Positions 32,720-43,906 of a stretch of 64,000 nucleotides of DNA are shown in pieces (within the stretch, counting starts at the first letter, position 1; every line of letters begins with the position of its first letter). The notes under the pieces are model-generated. The model was not told the origin of the DNA, ran no database searches, and worked only from the letters and a program-made list of their open reading frames with translations. This DNA comes from Gracilariopsis chorda (Eukaryota > Rhodophyta > Florideophyceae > Gracilariales > Gracilariaceae): assembly GCA_003194525.1 (NCBI GenBank), contig NBIV01000184.1:117574-181573 (forward strand), written 5' to 3'. A program made the position numbers and the translations under genes.

Positions 32720-33872
32720 ACCCTCTGACCTCTGCCATCATCCTTTCTTGTCCGTCTATCGCCACTCTTCCTTACCGCCGTTCATCCGTTTCGCTGTTTC
32801 AGTTGCCGTCTAATGTTGCGTCTGGAGTGTTGATTGGGGTCTGGTGGGTGTTGATCTTTCCTTTTGGTTTGCGTTCCTCCCTGAAGGCGTTGTGATGGTA
32901 GTGGTTCGACGTTTATTTTCTCTCGTGATTATGTTTGGGCCGCCGCTTTTGCCTATTTCATCGATCGCTATCGCCTGCTTGTGTCTCCCTCTCTTCTGGT
33001 TTTGTGTGGATCCCCGCGCCGTGTTGGCGGGTTCTGATCCGAAGAGGTTGAGGACCATTTTACTTGAAGTCTGTCCACTTGTGTGTTGTGGTCAGCAGTT
33101 TGTGAATGGGGTTTGTGTTGCCCAGCGTTGTTTGGGGTATACTATCTGTCTAGTGCGACGAGCAGTTGATCCGAGTAATCGGAGACGTTAGCCTGGTGGC
33201 TTGAACCAAAGCGGGTGTACTGTCGAGCCGCTCCCCACCGGTATTTTTTGGCGTATAACGGTGTTGTTGGTAAAGACCTGGTAAGTTCAGCGGGTGCATT
33301 CGTGGACGGGGTGCCGTGGCGTACTGCACTGGTGCGAGTATTTATCTCTTCTTGTTGATCCTGACTGTGTGTTGGGGTACTTGGGGTGAAGTGAAGGCAT
33401 TCCATAACGAGCTTTTGATCTATGCATCTGCCCTTCGGGCGTTTGTACGGGGAGGCGACGTGGCATAGGCTGACCTCCTTTTCAGGATCAGGCCCCGTGT
33501 GACCTATTTTAGTTGCACGTCAGTAGCGTACTTATTATACCAGAGTAACTTCAGTCTCGAGGTCGCGCAAGTTCTTGCAAGGGACCAGAGAGGGTGTATT
33601 GGTGAAGGCATATCTTTGGTCATTAACCATCCACTGGACATCTCGTAGAGAGCATCGCCCCTTCTCCTCAAACGCAGGAGGGGGCTAGACAGAAGAAGGG
33701 TTTTCCTACCCGGAGGGTCTCCGGGGGCCAGGGTTCCGACTCCCTAGGGTAGCGGGAATAGTACTCCCTGCCAGTGCGCCTGAATTTGACGTTTTTGTTT
33801 CTTTTGTTTGTTTCTTACTATTTGTGACTGTTTGTTGTCGTAATTGCACCTTGTCGTTCATTTTCACCTACA
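32720..33872 (+). other. Leader of E with conserved hairpins
   Basis: About 1.15 kb without a gene. Hairpin I: 33661-33668/33676-33683, 7-base loop. Hairpin II: CCCGGAG/CTCCGGG (33709-33715/33719-33725) with loop GGT, against CAT in D. Core motif 33744-33782. A block at 33150-33340 is very close to 8241-8440 of D. Confidence 0.68.
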
Positions 33873-34795
33873 ATGGACTGGTTCGGTGGCATCAAGATCG
33901 GGAAATTGGGAGAGGATTACTTCCATGCATGGGAGCAAAAAGTTGAGTTGCTTCTGGCGCTCAAAGACCTCAATGACCATCTCGAAACAACCAAACCCAG
34001 GGACGATGAGGAGGTGTCAGAGTGGAAAAAGAAAGATGCCAAGGCACGAGCTGTGACTGGTCTGACCATCAGTGATGAGCATTTGGATCATGTTAGAGAC
34101 ACCGAGAATGCTGCAGAAATGTGGAAAGCCTTATGGGATGTGTTTCAGCGCAAGACGCTGCTTAACCGAATCAATGCGCCACATTCCTTCTATACCGCCA
34201 ATGTGCAGGATGACGAGAAAATGTTACAGTTCATCAATCGCGTACTACATCTTGCATCGGATCTTAAGAGATGGTCGTCACGGTTGAGGAGAAGACATCG
34301 CTATGGCTATCTTATGTGGACTACCAGAACGCTTTGAGCACCTCATTGTCGCCATTGACAGTACAATTGGTGACCGCAAACTCGAACTGGAGTTTGTGAA
34401 GAGTCATTTGCTGCAAGAAGAGCAGCGAATGCATGAACGTGCAAAGGAAGAATCTGGTAGTGACGCAGCTTTGGTCGGCAGAGAGTCTAGGAAGAAGTCA
34501 GTTGTGTGCTACTACTGTGGCAAGAAGGGTCATATCCAGAGAAACTGTTTTAAGAAACAGCGTGATGAGGCTAAAAAAGGAAAAGATGCTGCTGCCCACC
34601 CAAGTGTGCACATGGTTCTCGGCAACGAGGACGCTGCGGGCTGCAGTGATTCTGACTACATGTGTCTCATTGCCAGCGGTTCTGAAAAGGCCACCAACAG
34701 TGACTGGATCGTCGACTCTGGAGCAACTGCGCACATGACTTATGATGAATCCATGTTTCAAGCATACGAGAGAAAATGTCGTCTGGTGTGAGCAT
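33873..34795 (+). pseudogene. Family E gag and protease start
   Basis: Start MDWFGGIKIGKLGEDYF, aligned with the D start. The frame shifts near 34268, and the second frame carries the rest of gag, the zinc knuckle CYYCGKKGHIQRNC and the protease motif DSGATAHMTYDESM. A second shift near 34775 ends this part. Gag builds the particle and the knuckle binds RNA; protease processes the polyprotein. The two shifts make the copy inactive. Confidence 0.85.
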
Positions 34796-35872
34796 CGGTA
34801 ATGATTCAAAGTTAAAGTCACGTGGCCATGGCAGTGTCAACATTGATCTCGCTGTTGAAGGGCAAAAGCGTAAGTGCCGGTTGAGAAATGTGGTGCATGT
34901 ACCGAGCTTGTAGTACCATCTGCTCTCAGTATCTTCCATGTGCGACTGGGGTGCTACTGTGGTGTTCGATAAGCACGAAGTATGTGTGCATAAGTGCTCG
35001 TCGCTGTTTCCAAAAGGGCGTCGAGTTAAAGGCCTGTACTACTTGTGCACCGACATTGACCCATCGAGACAATCCAATAGCGCACTTCTGTCAGACTTGT
35101 TACTATGGCATCGACGAATGGCTCATGTAAATGTGGATGGCATCAAACACATGGCTCGAAATGGTATTGTAGCAGGGCTGAATGTCGATGTGATCAATCG
35201 AATGATGTATGTGACTCCTGTATTGTGGCCAAGTCTACCCGCGCTCCGACTCCCAAGTAAGTTGGGGAACGGGCTAAGGCACCATTGGCCCTCGTCCACT
35301 CTGATGTCTGTGGTACAATACAGTTTGTTTCCTTTGATGGCTCGCGTTACTTTGTCACATTCGTTGATGACTACTCCCGTTTATGCTTCGTGTACATGCT
35401 GAAGATCAAGTATGAGGTGCTGCGAGTGTTTGTAAAGTGGCTCAAGTTCGTCAAAAACCAGAACGGCACGCATGTGAAGACCATAACTGCGCGCGAATGT
35501 GTGTTACATGCGTTACGCACAGACCACGCTGGTGAATACTTGTCACACAAGCTTACACACGAACTTGAATGCCATGGTATTGAACATCAGCGCACGGTGC
35601 ATTACAATCCACATCAGAATGGTCTCGAAGAACGCTCTAACCGAACACTCATGGACTTGGTGAGGTCAATGTTGCCTCAAAAGAATCTGCCTAAATGTTT
35701 CTGGACAGAGGCAATGAACGTTGCAGTGTACGTGCGCAATAGAGTGTCATGCAAGGCCCTCCCAAATAACGTGACACCATTCGAGTTGTGGAGTGGACAA
35801 AAGCCTGACTTGAGCAATCTGCGTGTGTTTGGTAGTCGGTGCTGGTACAAAGTAGTGGGCCACAAGCTGTAG
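34796..35872 (+). pseudogene. Family E pre-integrase and integrase
   Basis: After a TAG at 34911-34913 and a shift near 35205 the segment shows WHRRMAHVN of the HHCC finger, a TAA at 35258-35260, then an open integrase from 35285: first Asp in LVHSDVCG, second Asp in RTDHAGEY, and Glu in NGLEERSNRT. Unlike D, the protein continues past the Glu into the integrase C-terminal part (VFGSRCWYK). It ends at a TAG (35870-35872), after which the same frame stays open. Confidence 0.88.
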
Positions 35873-37899
35873 AAGCTAGAGCAACGTGCAATAGAGGCGA
35901 CCTTTATTGGGTACACATCTGGGTCGCATGGGTACAAATTGTGGGATGATCAGAAAAAGAAGGTAGTTGTGTCCAGGGATGTGAGATTTGAAGGGTGTAG
36001 TGATTCCGATGAGGGTACGCACCACGTCACTGATGGCGACTATGCTGAAATTGACATATCAGAAAAGTTGAAATCGAACTTCACTCCTATTTTTACGACA
36101 CCCACCCATGCTGCTCAATATGATCCTGCGGCACCAGACACTGCACTTGACGATGATTCAGACAGTTATAATGAGCCCCCAGCTGCTCCTGAGAGTGAGC
36201 CAGATATACCAGAACCACAAACCGTCCGATGGTGTACTCGTGATCGCAAAGCACCTACCTCTTGGTGGCGTGGCACAGCCCTACTTACAGCCAGTGATGA
36301 CATCCCATCTTCGTATTCGGATGCAGTATCACGACCAGAGTCGAAAGCATGGATCAAAGCTACGGAAAGTGAGAATGAGTTCTTGATGGAGCATGACACA
36401 TGGGACTTGGTGCCAAGACCAGCCAACAGCAACTTGATTTCGTCCAAATGGATATTTGTGCAAAAGTATGAGGCCAGTGCAAGTGGTGATCCAACAGTGC
36501 GGTACAAGGCCTGCGTGGTTGCTGGTGGTTTCCTACAAGTTGACGGCGCCGATTTTTCAGAGAGGTATGCGCCAGTAGTCAAGTTTACATCTATAAGTGT
36601 GATTCTGTCCATTGTGGCAGTGCAGGACTACCACCTAAACCAGATGGATGTGAGGACTGCATTCTTGAATGGCGATCTCGAGGAAACAGTGTACATGGAG
36701 CAGCCAGATGGGTTCATGAAAGCCGGCAACGAGGACTTGGTGTGCAAACTAAAGAAAGCTCTATATGGGCTGCGACAGGCACCAAGGCAATGGCACGCAA
36801 AGATGATGCCTTTCTTGTTGAAGAACTGGGTCGGAAGCCAAACAGTGCTGACGAGTGTGTTTACATCGGGATGATACTGGAAGTGCTGGTGATCATTGCT
36901 CTGTACGTGGACGACCTAATTGTAGCAAGTCCATCAATGGATGCAATAGATCGAGTGAAAACTGAGCTGTCGAACCGTTTTAGAATGAAAGACCTGAATG
37001 ATGCTCGCATGATTCTAGGATTCGAGATTCGTCGGGACCGAGCTAAAAAAACGTTGTACCTCACGCAATCAGCATACAAGTACAAGGTCCTCGAACGGTT
37101 TGGCATGTGTCAGTCGAAGCCAGTGCACACCCCCATTGACTCCAAAGTGGACCTTAGTGAGATTGAGGAACCTATGAAAATCATCCCATACAGGCAAGTG
37201 ATTGGCTCTCTAATGTATCTTTCTGTGGGTACTCGACTGGACATATCTTTTGCAGTGTCCAAGCTAGCAAATTATGTCGAGAAACCAGGAGAGACTCATT
37301 GAAAGGCAGTCAAGCGTGTACTAAGGTACCTCAGTGCCACTCGATATTTTAGAATCACGTATGGATCATGCTCGGGTACCCAGCTTTATGGATATGTAAT
37401 CTGGGACTGGGCAGGTGACACATCCACTCGCAAGTCTACTATTGGGTATGTGTTCATGATGAGTGGTGCTCCTGTGTTTTGGAGCTCACGCCATCAGGAC
37501 GTAGTTGCGCTGTCCAGTGCCGAGGCTGAGTATGTGAGTCTATGTTCCGGAGCAAAAGAGGCGATCTGGCTGAGAAGACTTTGGAGTGCCTTTATTGATG
37601 CAGCTGGTCTGCAATTAGATGAGTCAGTAAGGATGATGGTTGAACCCACAACAGTTTATGTGGACAACCAAGGCTGCATAGACCTCGCCCGGAATGGAGT
37701 TGTCAATAAGCGTACCAAGCATATCGAAATTCGCTTTCACTTCACACGAGAGGCTCTACGTGAGAAATCTATTCAGCTGCATTACTGCTCCATGGATGGC
37801 ATGGTTGCTGATATGCTTACGAAGGCACTTGGTCGTGTGAAGCTGGAGAAGTTCCGCGGTGACAGTGGCCTGCTACCCCTAGACTTAGGAAGTCAGTGA
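35873..37899 (+). pseudogene. Family E reverse transcriptase and RNase H
   Basis: In frame after the TAG comes a linker, then RT: MDVRTAFLNGDLEETVYM, KKALYGLRQAPRQWH, a frameshift near 36803, then ALYVDDLIVAS with the catalytic aspartates near 36906. A TGA at 37300-37302 replaces Trp in ETHW. RNase H follows; its first catalytic Asp is lost (GYVIWDWAGD where D units have GYVDSDWAGD), while SSAEAEY and VDNQ remain. The C-terminus with ADMLTKALG and the stop at 37897-37899 is present, about 70 residues more than in D. Confidence 0.9.
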
Positions 37900-37900
37900 C

Positions 37901-37910
37901 AGAAGGAGGG
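37901..37910 (+). other. Polypurine tract of E
   Basis: AGAAGGAGGG directly before the 3' LTR; it would prime plus-strand DNA synthesis. It lies after the stop codon, unlike B and C. Confidence 0.75.
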
Positions 37911-37983
37911 TGTTGGAAGAGTACCTGTTCTGTCACTAAAACCCAAATGTTCCGGGGAGCATGGGCTGTTTTGAAGGGTGCCG

Positions 37984-38063
37984 CTGCAAAAGCGCATATG
38001 CGTCGCTGTGCAAACTTAACGTGAATCTGGCCTGTGATTGGCTTCTGCAAGTACACATATGCA
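37984..38063 (+). promoter_or_regulatory. Shared copia LTR block in E
   Basis: GCGCATATGCGT, TTAACGTGAA, GTGATTGGCTTCTGCAA and CATATGC in the same order as in B, C and D. Confidence 0.62.
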
Positions 38064-38574
38064 CTGTAGTGCGTACAAGTGGTAGGGCACAAGTGGGTAA
38101 GATTGGCACACCCACGTGTCCAGCTAGTACAGTGCGCAAAGTGTACGGGGCACGTACCTATGATGCTTGGACACACCGTACATGTGATACAGTAGTGGTA
38201 CCTTGGTGAGGAGTATGGGTACTGTCATCTGGTTTACAGGTACACCAAGTGGTTAATGACGTGGGAGTTGATGCACTTACACGTACACGTGATGTGGTGA
38301 ATTAATGTGACGTGTATGGATGAATTTGGATGCGTTGGCATGCGTTGGCATGTGAATCTGTGTTGTGAATTTGTGCTTTGTCATGGTTGTGTGCAGGCGC
38401 GTACTTATGGTGCCATGTTAGCGCGTTATTGTGTTGAGTTGATGTAAGGTATCATGATTTAGTGCTAGCGTGGCTATGTTATGTTACATGATGATTGGTA
38501 GTATTGAGTGTCCCCATCTACTGGTTTAGGTTTCAGTTGAAGTCGAAGTTGCGACTAAGATGAAGTTAGAGTTC

Positions 38575-38582
38575 TATATAAG
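38575..38582 (+). promoter_or_regulatory. TATA box of E LTR
   Basis: TATATAAG about 100 bp before the LTR end, at the same place as in B LTRs. Confidence 0.6.
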
Positions 38583-38679
38583 TTGTGATTGTAGAACCTC
38601 CAAGTAAATTGGAGCCAGAGCTGGTGAACTTCCTTTGCATTCCCCGACCTTTCCTTTCCCTTCCGCTTCAACTTCCATC

Positions 38680-38945
38680 AGACATGAAGTCCTCAACATC
38701 GGCAACAGAGAACTCATCCGAGCTGATGGCATCCATATCTTCCTCAGATCTATAAGTATAATATGATGTACTCTCCTCATCCATATAGTTGCTAATATAT
38801 GGTGCACCAGGGAACCTAGACTCATCAAAGGTGACATGACGTGACCGTACTACTCGAGGAATATGGTCGTTATCACTAACTAGAACCTCGTAAATACCAT
38901 GCTCAAGAGTCTGGAAGTACACTCCCTCAAGTGCACGAGACCCGA
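38680..38945 (-). pseudogene. Copia fragment between integrase and RT (B/C type)
   Basis: Minus strand: EGVYFQTLEHGIYEVLV, then SRHVTFDESRFPGAP and an acidic, serine-rich linker. It matches the region in family C that directly follows the integrase, so it comes from a copy without the B deletion. Open throughout; it starts at the E LTR end and stops at an inversion point near 38946. Confidence 0.8.
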
Positions 38946-38961
38946 ACCCGAAAAACCCCTA

Positions 38962-39178
38962 AATTTATATTTGCGACAGAGTTCCACACTCTACCACCGG
39001 CTCAACTCCATACATGTTGGTGATTGGTAGTAAGCCATCATTGAAGCATGCTAGAGTGTTTGGATCCGCAGCATATGTATTGAAAATGAACCCGGACACC
39101 AAGTTTGAGTCTCGTGCACTTGAGGGAGTGTACTTGCAGACTCTGAAGCATGGTGCTTCCCAGGCACTCGAGGACGAG
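38962..39178 (+). pseudogene. Family B integrase tail before LTR B3
   Basis: Plus strand, IYICDRVPHSTTG, GSAAYVLKMNPD, GVYLQTLKHGASQAL, then EDEC whose last codon and stop lie in the LTR. It shows the B deletion (LKHGAS joined to the last residues). It is the end of a B copy upstream of LTR B3, largely lost. It stands in inverted orientation to 38680-38945, which covers some of the same region. Confidence 0.8.
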
Positions 39179-40003
39179 TGTTGATTTTAGCACATAGTCG
39201 AGTGCCTGGTAGTCCTGGGACATCATGGTGCAGCACTTGGAAACAAAGTTTCACATAACGGAGGGCTGTTTTTGGGAGCTGCTCTACAAAAGCGCATATG
39301 CGTGTGTTCTCAAACACAACGTGAAACGTGCATATGATTGGCTACTGCAAATACTCATATGCAAAGTATTGGTTACAAGTGTTATGCATTCTATGGGTCC
39401 TGGGCACGGAACTGGCCTCTTGGCATAAGGAGAATGGGCATGGTACTGAAGAATATGTGTGGCTACATGTGGTTTACAGGTATATGGAAGTGTGTCATGT
39501 GTGCGGTTGTGCAAGCAAGCACGTGCCATGCACGCAACACACCTAGGGTATGTACATGGATGCGGTGGCATGTGTATTTGTGATATATCATTGTCATGAT
39601 GATGCGAGGAAGTGTGCATACAGTGCTGCAACATGCTGGCGCATTGTTGGCATGTCCAGTTCACTTATTGTGCGTTGTTGGCTGCTTGGTTCACTTGGTC
39701 TGCATTGTTGTAATGTGTTGGTATGTTGTTATGCATGGTTGTACATAACTGTATTCAGTGTGTGCAACCCTTATTGTGTTATGTTTGATTATGATTGGTA
39801 GTATTGGGTGTCCCCACTTAGTGGTGTAGGGTTTTCTTGTAGTGTTAGTGCGAAGTAAATGTGCTATATAAGACTCTGAAGTCGCAGTACCAAGTAAACT
39901 CGCCCCCAAGCCTGGCAACCTTCACTCTTTATTTTCCTTCTTTCTTTCCTTTTCATTTCTGCCGAAGCCCAACATCATCTATCAACATCATTTCATATCA
40001 ACA
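39179..40003 (+). repeat. Family B LTR B3
   Basis: 825 bp, TGTTGATTTT to ATATCAACA, a 6-bp inverted terminal repeat TGTTGA/TCAACA. It serves as 3' LTR of the fragment before it and as 5' LTR of the B copy after it. Confidence 0.92.
39865..39872 (+). promoter_or_regulatory. TATA box of LTR B3
   Basis: TATATAAG, followed by GACTCTGAAGTCGCAG, the likely start of the R region. Confidence 0.62.
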
Positions 40004-40017
40004 GGTTATGGGCCCAG
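40004..40017 (+). other. Primer binding site of B
   Basis: GGTTATGGGCCCAG directly after LTR B3, half-tRNA initiator Met type. Confidence 0.88.
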
Positions 40018-40655
40018 AGCGTCGATATTTGCAGACATCGCTCCGTTTTCACTTTTTTTATTTTGGCGAGCGCGCGTAAGATCGAGCTAATATCCCGCAA
40101 GAGACCACCAGGGGTTAACTGGTGAATGCATATCGCGCTTGTTATTAACCTCCCTGGGACGTTCTCGTACGGATTGAGCACCCTGCTCTTGAAGTGCGCG
40201 GAGTAGGGCAGGTCGTAGAAAATCGCATCTTGCACCTGGAGAGAGCCACCAGGATCAAGGGGTTCAACGCTTAGGGTAGCGGAGGTAGTTTCTCCTGTCA
40301 GTGCGCCCGCTTTTACGAAGTTTCATCTTTTATTCTCTTTTCCGAGTGCGCTTCAGAGCCACTTGTGAGTATACTCAGGGCGTCGAGGACCCGAACTCCG
40401 CCTTTGATTTGCGTAACAGACGCGTCTGGACGAGCGTTGAGACTTGCTTACTTGGTCTCCGCTGGCATCCGAGCTGTTGAGTGTCGACAAATCTTCACTC
40501 CAGTTTCTCTTTCTTAGTGTGACATCAGCTACAATTCAGCGGCTGTACCGCGATCATTCTCTTTAATCCCAGCTGATCGTCGTTTATAGGCATCGACTCC
40601 CTCACTCTGCTACATTTGTTTTATTTACTTTAGTATTTGAACACCTCCTGGAACA
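40018..40655 (+). other. Leader of B with conserved hairpins
   Basis: About 640 bp without a gene. Hairpin I CCCTGCTC/GAGTAGGG (40181-40188/40201-40208, one G-U pair), hairpin II CCTGG/CCAGG (40235-40239/40249-40253), core motif 40272-40310. The first part is close to the leader of family C. Confidence 0.68.
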
Positions 40656-42356
40656 ATGTCTGATTCCGAAGTTGAGTCCGAAACCACCTCTGGTGTGAAG
40701 ATCCCTGGCTTCCATGGTAAACGTGGTGAGGATTATACGTTATGGTGACATCGTCTACGAGCTGCATGTCGCATCAAAGGAGTCTGGAATGTCGTAATTT
40801 CAGGCTTGGAGGGGTCATAAAGTGCTACCACGACACAGGCGTCGGGCTCAAGCGCTCCGCAGACCACTCCCCGCGTACTTGCCAAACGAGAAAAGGCATG
40901 CGCAATCATAATATGCGCACTTGGAGATGCCCTTCTGCGTGTGGTTATAGACGTCGATGATGACCCTGGGCGCATGCTCCAGCTTCTTGATGCGAGGTAT
41001 GCGTCTAATAGGACAGTGTCACGTATTGCTGTACAGACCCAGCTATTCCGAATGTCGTATAATGGTCAGAATATTTCGGACTATGTCGACCAGTTTGCGT
41101 CCCTATTCTCATAGCTAGACCGAATGGGGAAGGATGCTGCCATTCCCGAATCCCACAAGGCGCCAATGCTTTTAACCTCTATTGATCCCAACTGCTCACT
41201 GGAGTCAACGGCTGCGGCACCTCGGACAAAGGACATCTCGGAATTGACATGGGACTATGTGGCCACTACCCTCATAGACGAATACAATGCTCGCTAAATT
41301 GAGTCAGTCGGTTCTGCTCATAGTCGCAAACGCATGAAGAGCAGAAGTATGGGCAGTATCCGTTCAAGTGGACACACTGCATCGTCAAATATTTACGACA
41401 TTGATGGAAGTACATCAGATCCCAACTCGAACAATGACTACAACGGGCGCCCTTATGCTATTGCAGGCAAAAACAGTTATCATTGCAGCTTCCGTGACAG
41501 AGATGGTCACACGCAGGACCGATGTCACATGAATCCTGACAATGCAGACAATGACCTGCCGAAAGCTATCTTGGAGACACTCAAAACCAGTTCCAGTCAC
41601 AAACCCAAGCACTCCGGAAGGTCATCACGAAAAGATTCTAAGATTGAGAGCGCTGCAATGTGTGCTGAAAAGTCTGCAGTGGTGCCATCTGCGTCTACTC
41701 TCATAGACACCTACGCAGACAGTGGTGCCACATCCCACCTCTTCAGTTGTGCTTCTGCGTTCGTCCCGAACACATTGATTGACATAGAACTAAGGACGAT
41801 TAAGGTCGCTGACAACACTACGGTCTCCGCTACACAAAAAGGGGATGTAATACTTCCTTTTTCGAAGACTAGCCTAAGGTTGACAGATGTACTTCTAGTC
41901 CCGGACCTTGGATACAACTTGATTTCTGTATGTCGTATGGCCGATAAAAGCATTCATTCCCTTTTCTGTGCGAATGAGGTTTGCGTTCTACACGAAGATG
42001 GGTTAGAGATTGGATGTGGGCAACGTGACATGTCCTCTCGTTTGTACACGTTTCCAAATCCGATTGAGCATAACGACTTCGTTTCGTATAGCTATGTAAT
42101 TAGTGCAGTGTTTCCTGATGTTGGGCGAATTCTCCCGCAGGTTGGAGGAGGGCACGTGTTACCTCAGAATGTTGGAGGAGCGCATGTGCATATTCAGAAT
42201 TTGCATGCAAACAATGCCGAAGAGTACATTCCTCTCCAAAAACCTACCACGAATGGTCTGCAGGAAATGATATTCTCACTCCCTACACCCCAGAACATAA
42301 TGCCATTGCCGAGTGCATCAATCGCACAATATAAGAAGCTGCTCGAGATTTGCTGA
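40656..42356 (+). pseudogene. Family B gag, protease and cut-down integrase
   Basis: Start MSDSEVESETTSG, as in family C. Stops break gag: TGA at 40746-40748, TAG within FS-LDRMG near 41114, and TAA after EYNAR near 41296. From 41334 the frame is open for 340 residues: knuckle CSFRDRDGHTQDRCH with a replaced second Cys, protease DTYADSGATSHLF, the pre-integrase segment LFCANEVCVLHEDG, then a jump past the HHCC finger and the first integrase Asp into NLHANNAEEYIPLQ. The second catalytic Asp region has become NNAEEY (SDNAQEY in C). A shift near 42350 leads to the tail. The copy is a passenger without polymerase or integrase activity. Confidence 0.85.
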
Positions 42357-42628
42357 TTCAGGCACACTGGCAAGAATGCCTATGGCCGTGTGCATTGAAA
42401 TATGATATTTTTATATGCGATAGATCTCTCCACTCTACCACAGGTCTGAATCTATACCTTTTGCTGGGTGAGGGTAACCCGTCGTTGAAGTATGCTAAAG
42501 CGTTTGGAGGCGCAGCATATATATTGATAATGAATCCAGACATCAAGTTCGAGTCTCGTGCACTTGAGGGAGTGTACTTGCAGACTCTGGAGCATGGTGC
42601 TTCCCAGGAACTCGAGGAGGAGTGTTGA
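42350..42628 (+). pseudogene. Family B integrase tail joined to polyprotein end
   Basis: Integrase C-terminal part (ALKYDIFICDRSLHSTTG, LEGVYLQTLEHGAS) joined to ELEEEC, the last residues of the family C type polyprotein. RT and RNase H, about 2 kb, are missing. The GAGGAGGAG that codes EEE is also the polypurine tract, and the last Cys codon and the TGA lie in LTR B4. Confidence 0.85.
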
Positions 42629-43112
42629 TGTTAGCACATGGTCGAGTGCCTGGTAGTCCTGGGACATCATGGTGCAGCACTTGGAAACAAAGTTTCATAT
42701 AACGGAGGGCTGTTTTTGGGAGGTGCTTTGCAAAAGCGCATATGCATGTGTTCTCAAACCCAACGTGAAACGGGCATATGATTGGCTACTGCAAATACTC
42801 ATATGAAACGTATTGGTTACAAGTGTTATGCATTCTATGGGTCCTGGGCACGGAACTGGCCACTTGGCATAAGGTGAATGGGCATTGTACTTAAGAATAT
42901 GTGTGGCTACATCTGGTTTGAAGGTATATGCAGGTGTTACATATGTGCAGTTGTGCAAGTAAGCACGTGCCATGCACGCAACACACCTAGGGTATGTAGA
43001 TGCATGCGGTGGCATGTGATTTTTTGCTTTGTCATACTCATGATGATGCAAGTAAGTGTGTACACAGTGCTGTCACATGCTTGCACATTGTTGGCATATC
43101 TGGTTCACTTGC
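42623..43112 (+). repeat. Family B LTR B4, cut by D insertion
   Basis: Starts TGTTGATG and follows the B LTR consensus for about 490 bp, including the shared block at 42732-42805, then meets D LTR 6. The remaining 335 bp are not found next to the D copy. Confidence 0.85.
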
Positions 43113-43906
43113 TGTTGGCAGTAGTACCTGTGCTGTCACTGAAAACCAAATGTTCCGGGGAGCATGGGCTGTTTTAGAGGGTACCTCTGCAAAAGCGCAT
43201 ATGCGCGTGTGCGCGAACCCAACGTGAAACTGGCTTCTGATTGGCTACTGCAAATGTACATATGCAATGTGGTGCGTACAAGTGGTATGGCATAACTGGA
43301 TAGGTTGGACACACCCACGGGTCCAGCTACTACAGTGGTCACAGTGTACGTTGTGTGCAGGGGATACTGGTGAAGTGGTTGACAGCTGGTACAAGTGGTA
43401 CAGCAGAGGTTGGTACAATGGTAAGGTGCGCATGCACTGTCAACAGGTTTACACATGCACGGGTATATTGATGACGTGGGTGTTGTGTGCATTGCCACTT
43501 GATGCATTGCCACTTGATGACATGGCACTAACACCACAGGTTACGTGCCGACTTACCGTGACGTGTTTACTTACCGTGATGTGTTGGCATGTGATGGCGT
43601 GTGTTGGAGTGGTGAATTTGTGCCTTGTCATGGTCATGTGTATGCACGTAACTATTAAGGAACGTTGGTGCGTTGGTGTGCGTTGATGTAATGAGGTTGT
43701 GCTGAGCTGGCTATGTCATGTTAGATGATGATTGGTAGTATTGAGTGTCCCTGCTTAGTGGTTTAGGTTTTACTTGTAGTTGGTGTTCCCGCGCAATTCG
43801 AGTTTAGAGTGGTACCTAAGATGTGCCTGAAGGACCTCCTTGTAAATCCAAGCCAGAGCTGGCGAACTTCCCTTCCATCCCCTCAACTTCCTTTCAACTT
43901 TCAACA
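43113..43906 (+). repeat. Family D LTR 6
   Basis: 794 bp with the same edges as the array LTRs, diverged by a few percent. Outside the array. Confidence 0.9.

Larger units (their letters stand above)
32077..38679 (+). mobile_element. Family E copia element, full domain order, degenerate
   Basis: 5' LTR (truncated), half-tRNA primer site, leader, gag-protease-integrase-RT-RNase H with several stops and frameshifts, polypurine tract and a complete 3' LTR. It is the closest relative of family D in the window and shows what D has lost. Confidence 0.92.
37911..38679 (+). repeat. Family E 3' LTR, complete
   Basis: 769 bp, TGTTGGAAG at the left and TTCCATCA at the right. It contains the shared LTR block at 37984-38063 and the second block near 38490-38530. 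Confidence 0.9.

Noticed and set aside
38948-38962. AAACCCCTAAAT resembles one unit of a telomere repeat (TTTAGGG type)
   Set aside because: Only one imperfect unit is present and it lies in a junction between transposon fragments; it can arise by chance.
43107-43118. CACTTGCTGTTG at both the D insertion (43107) and the C insertion (48379) as a shared target site
   Set aside because: The 12-base match spans the common LTR start TGTTG, leaving seven matching bases of target, and neither right-hand duplication can be seen, so chance is not excluded.
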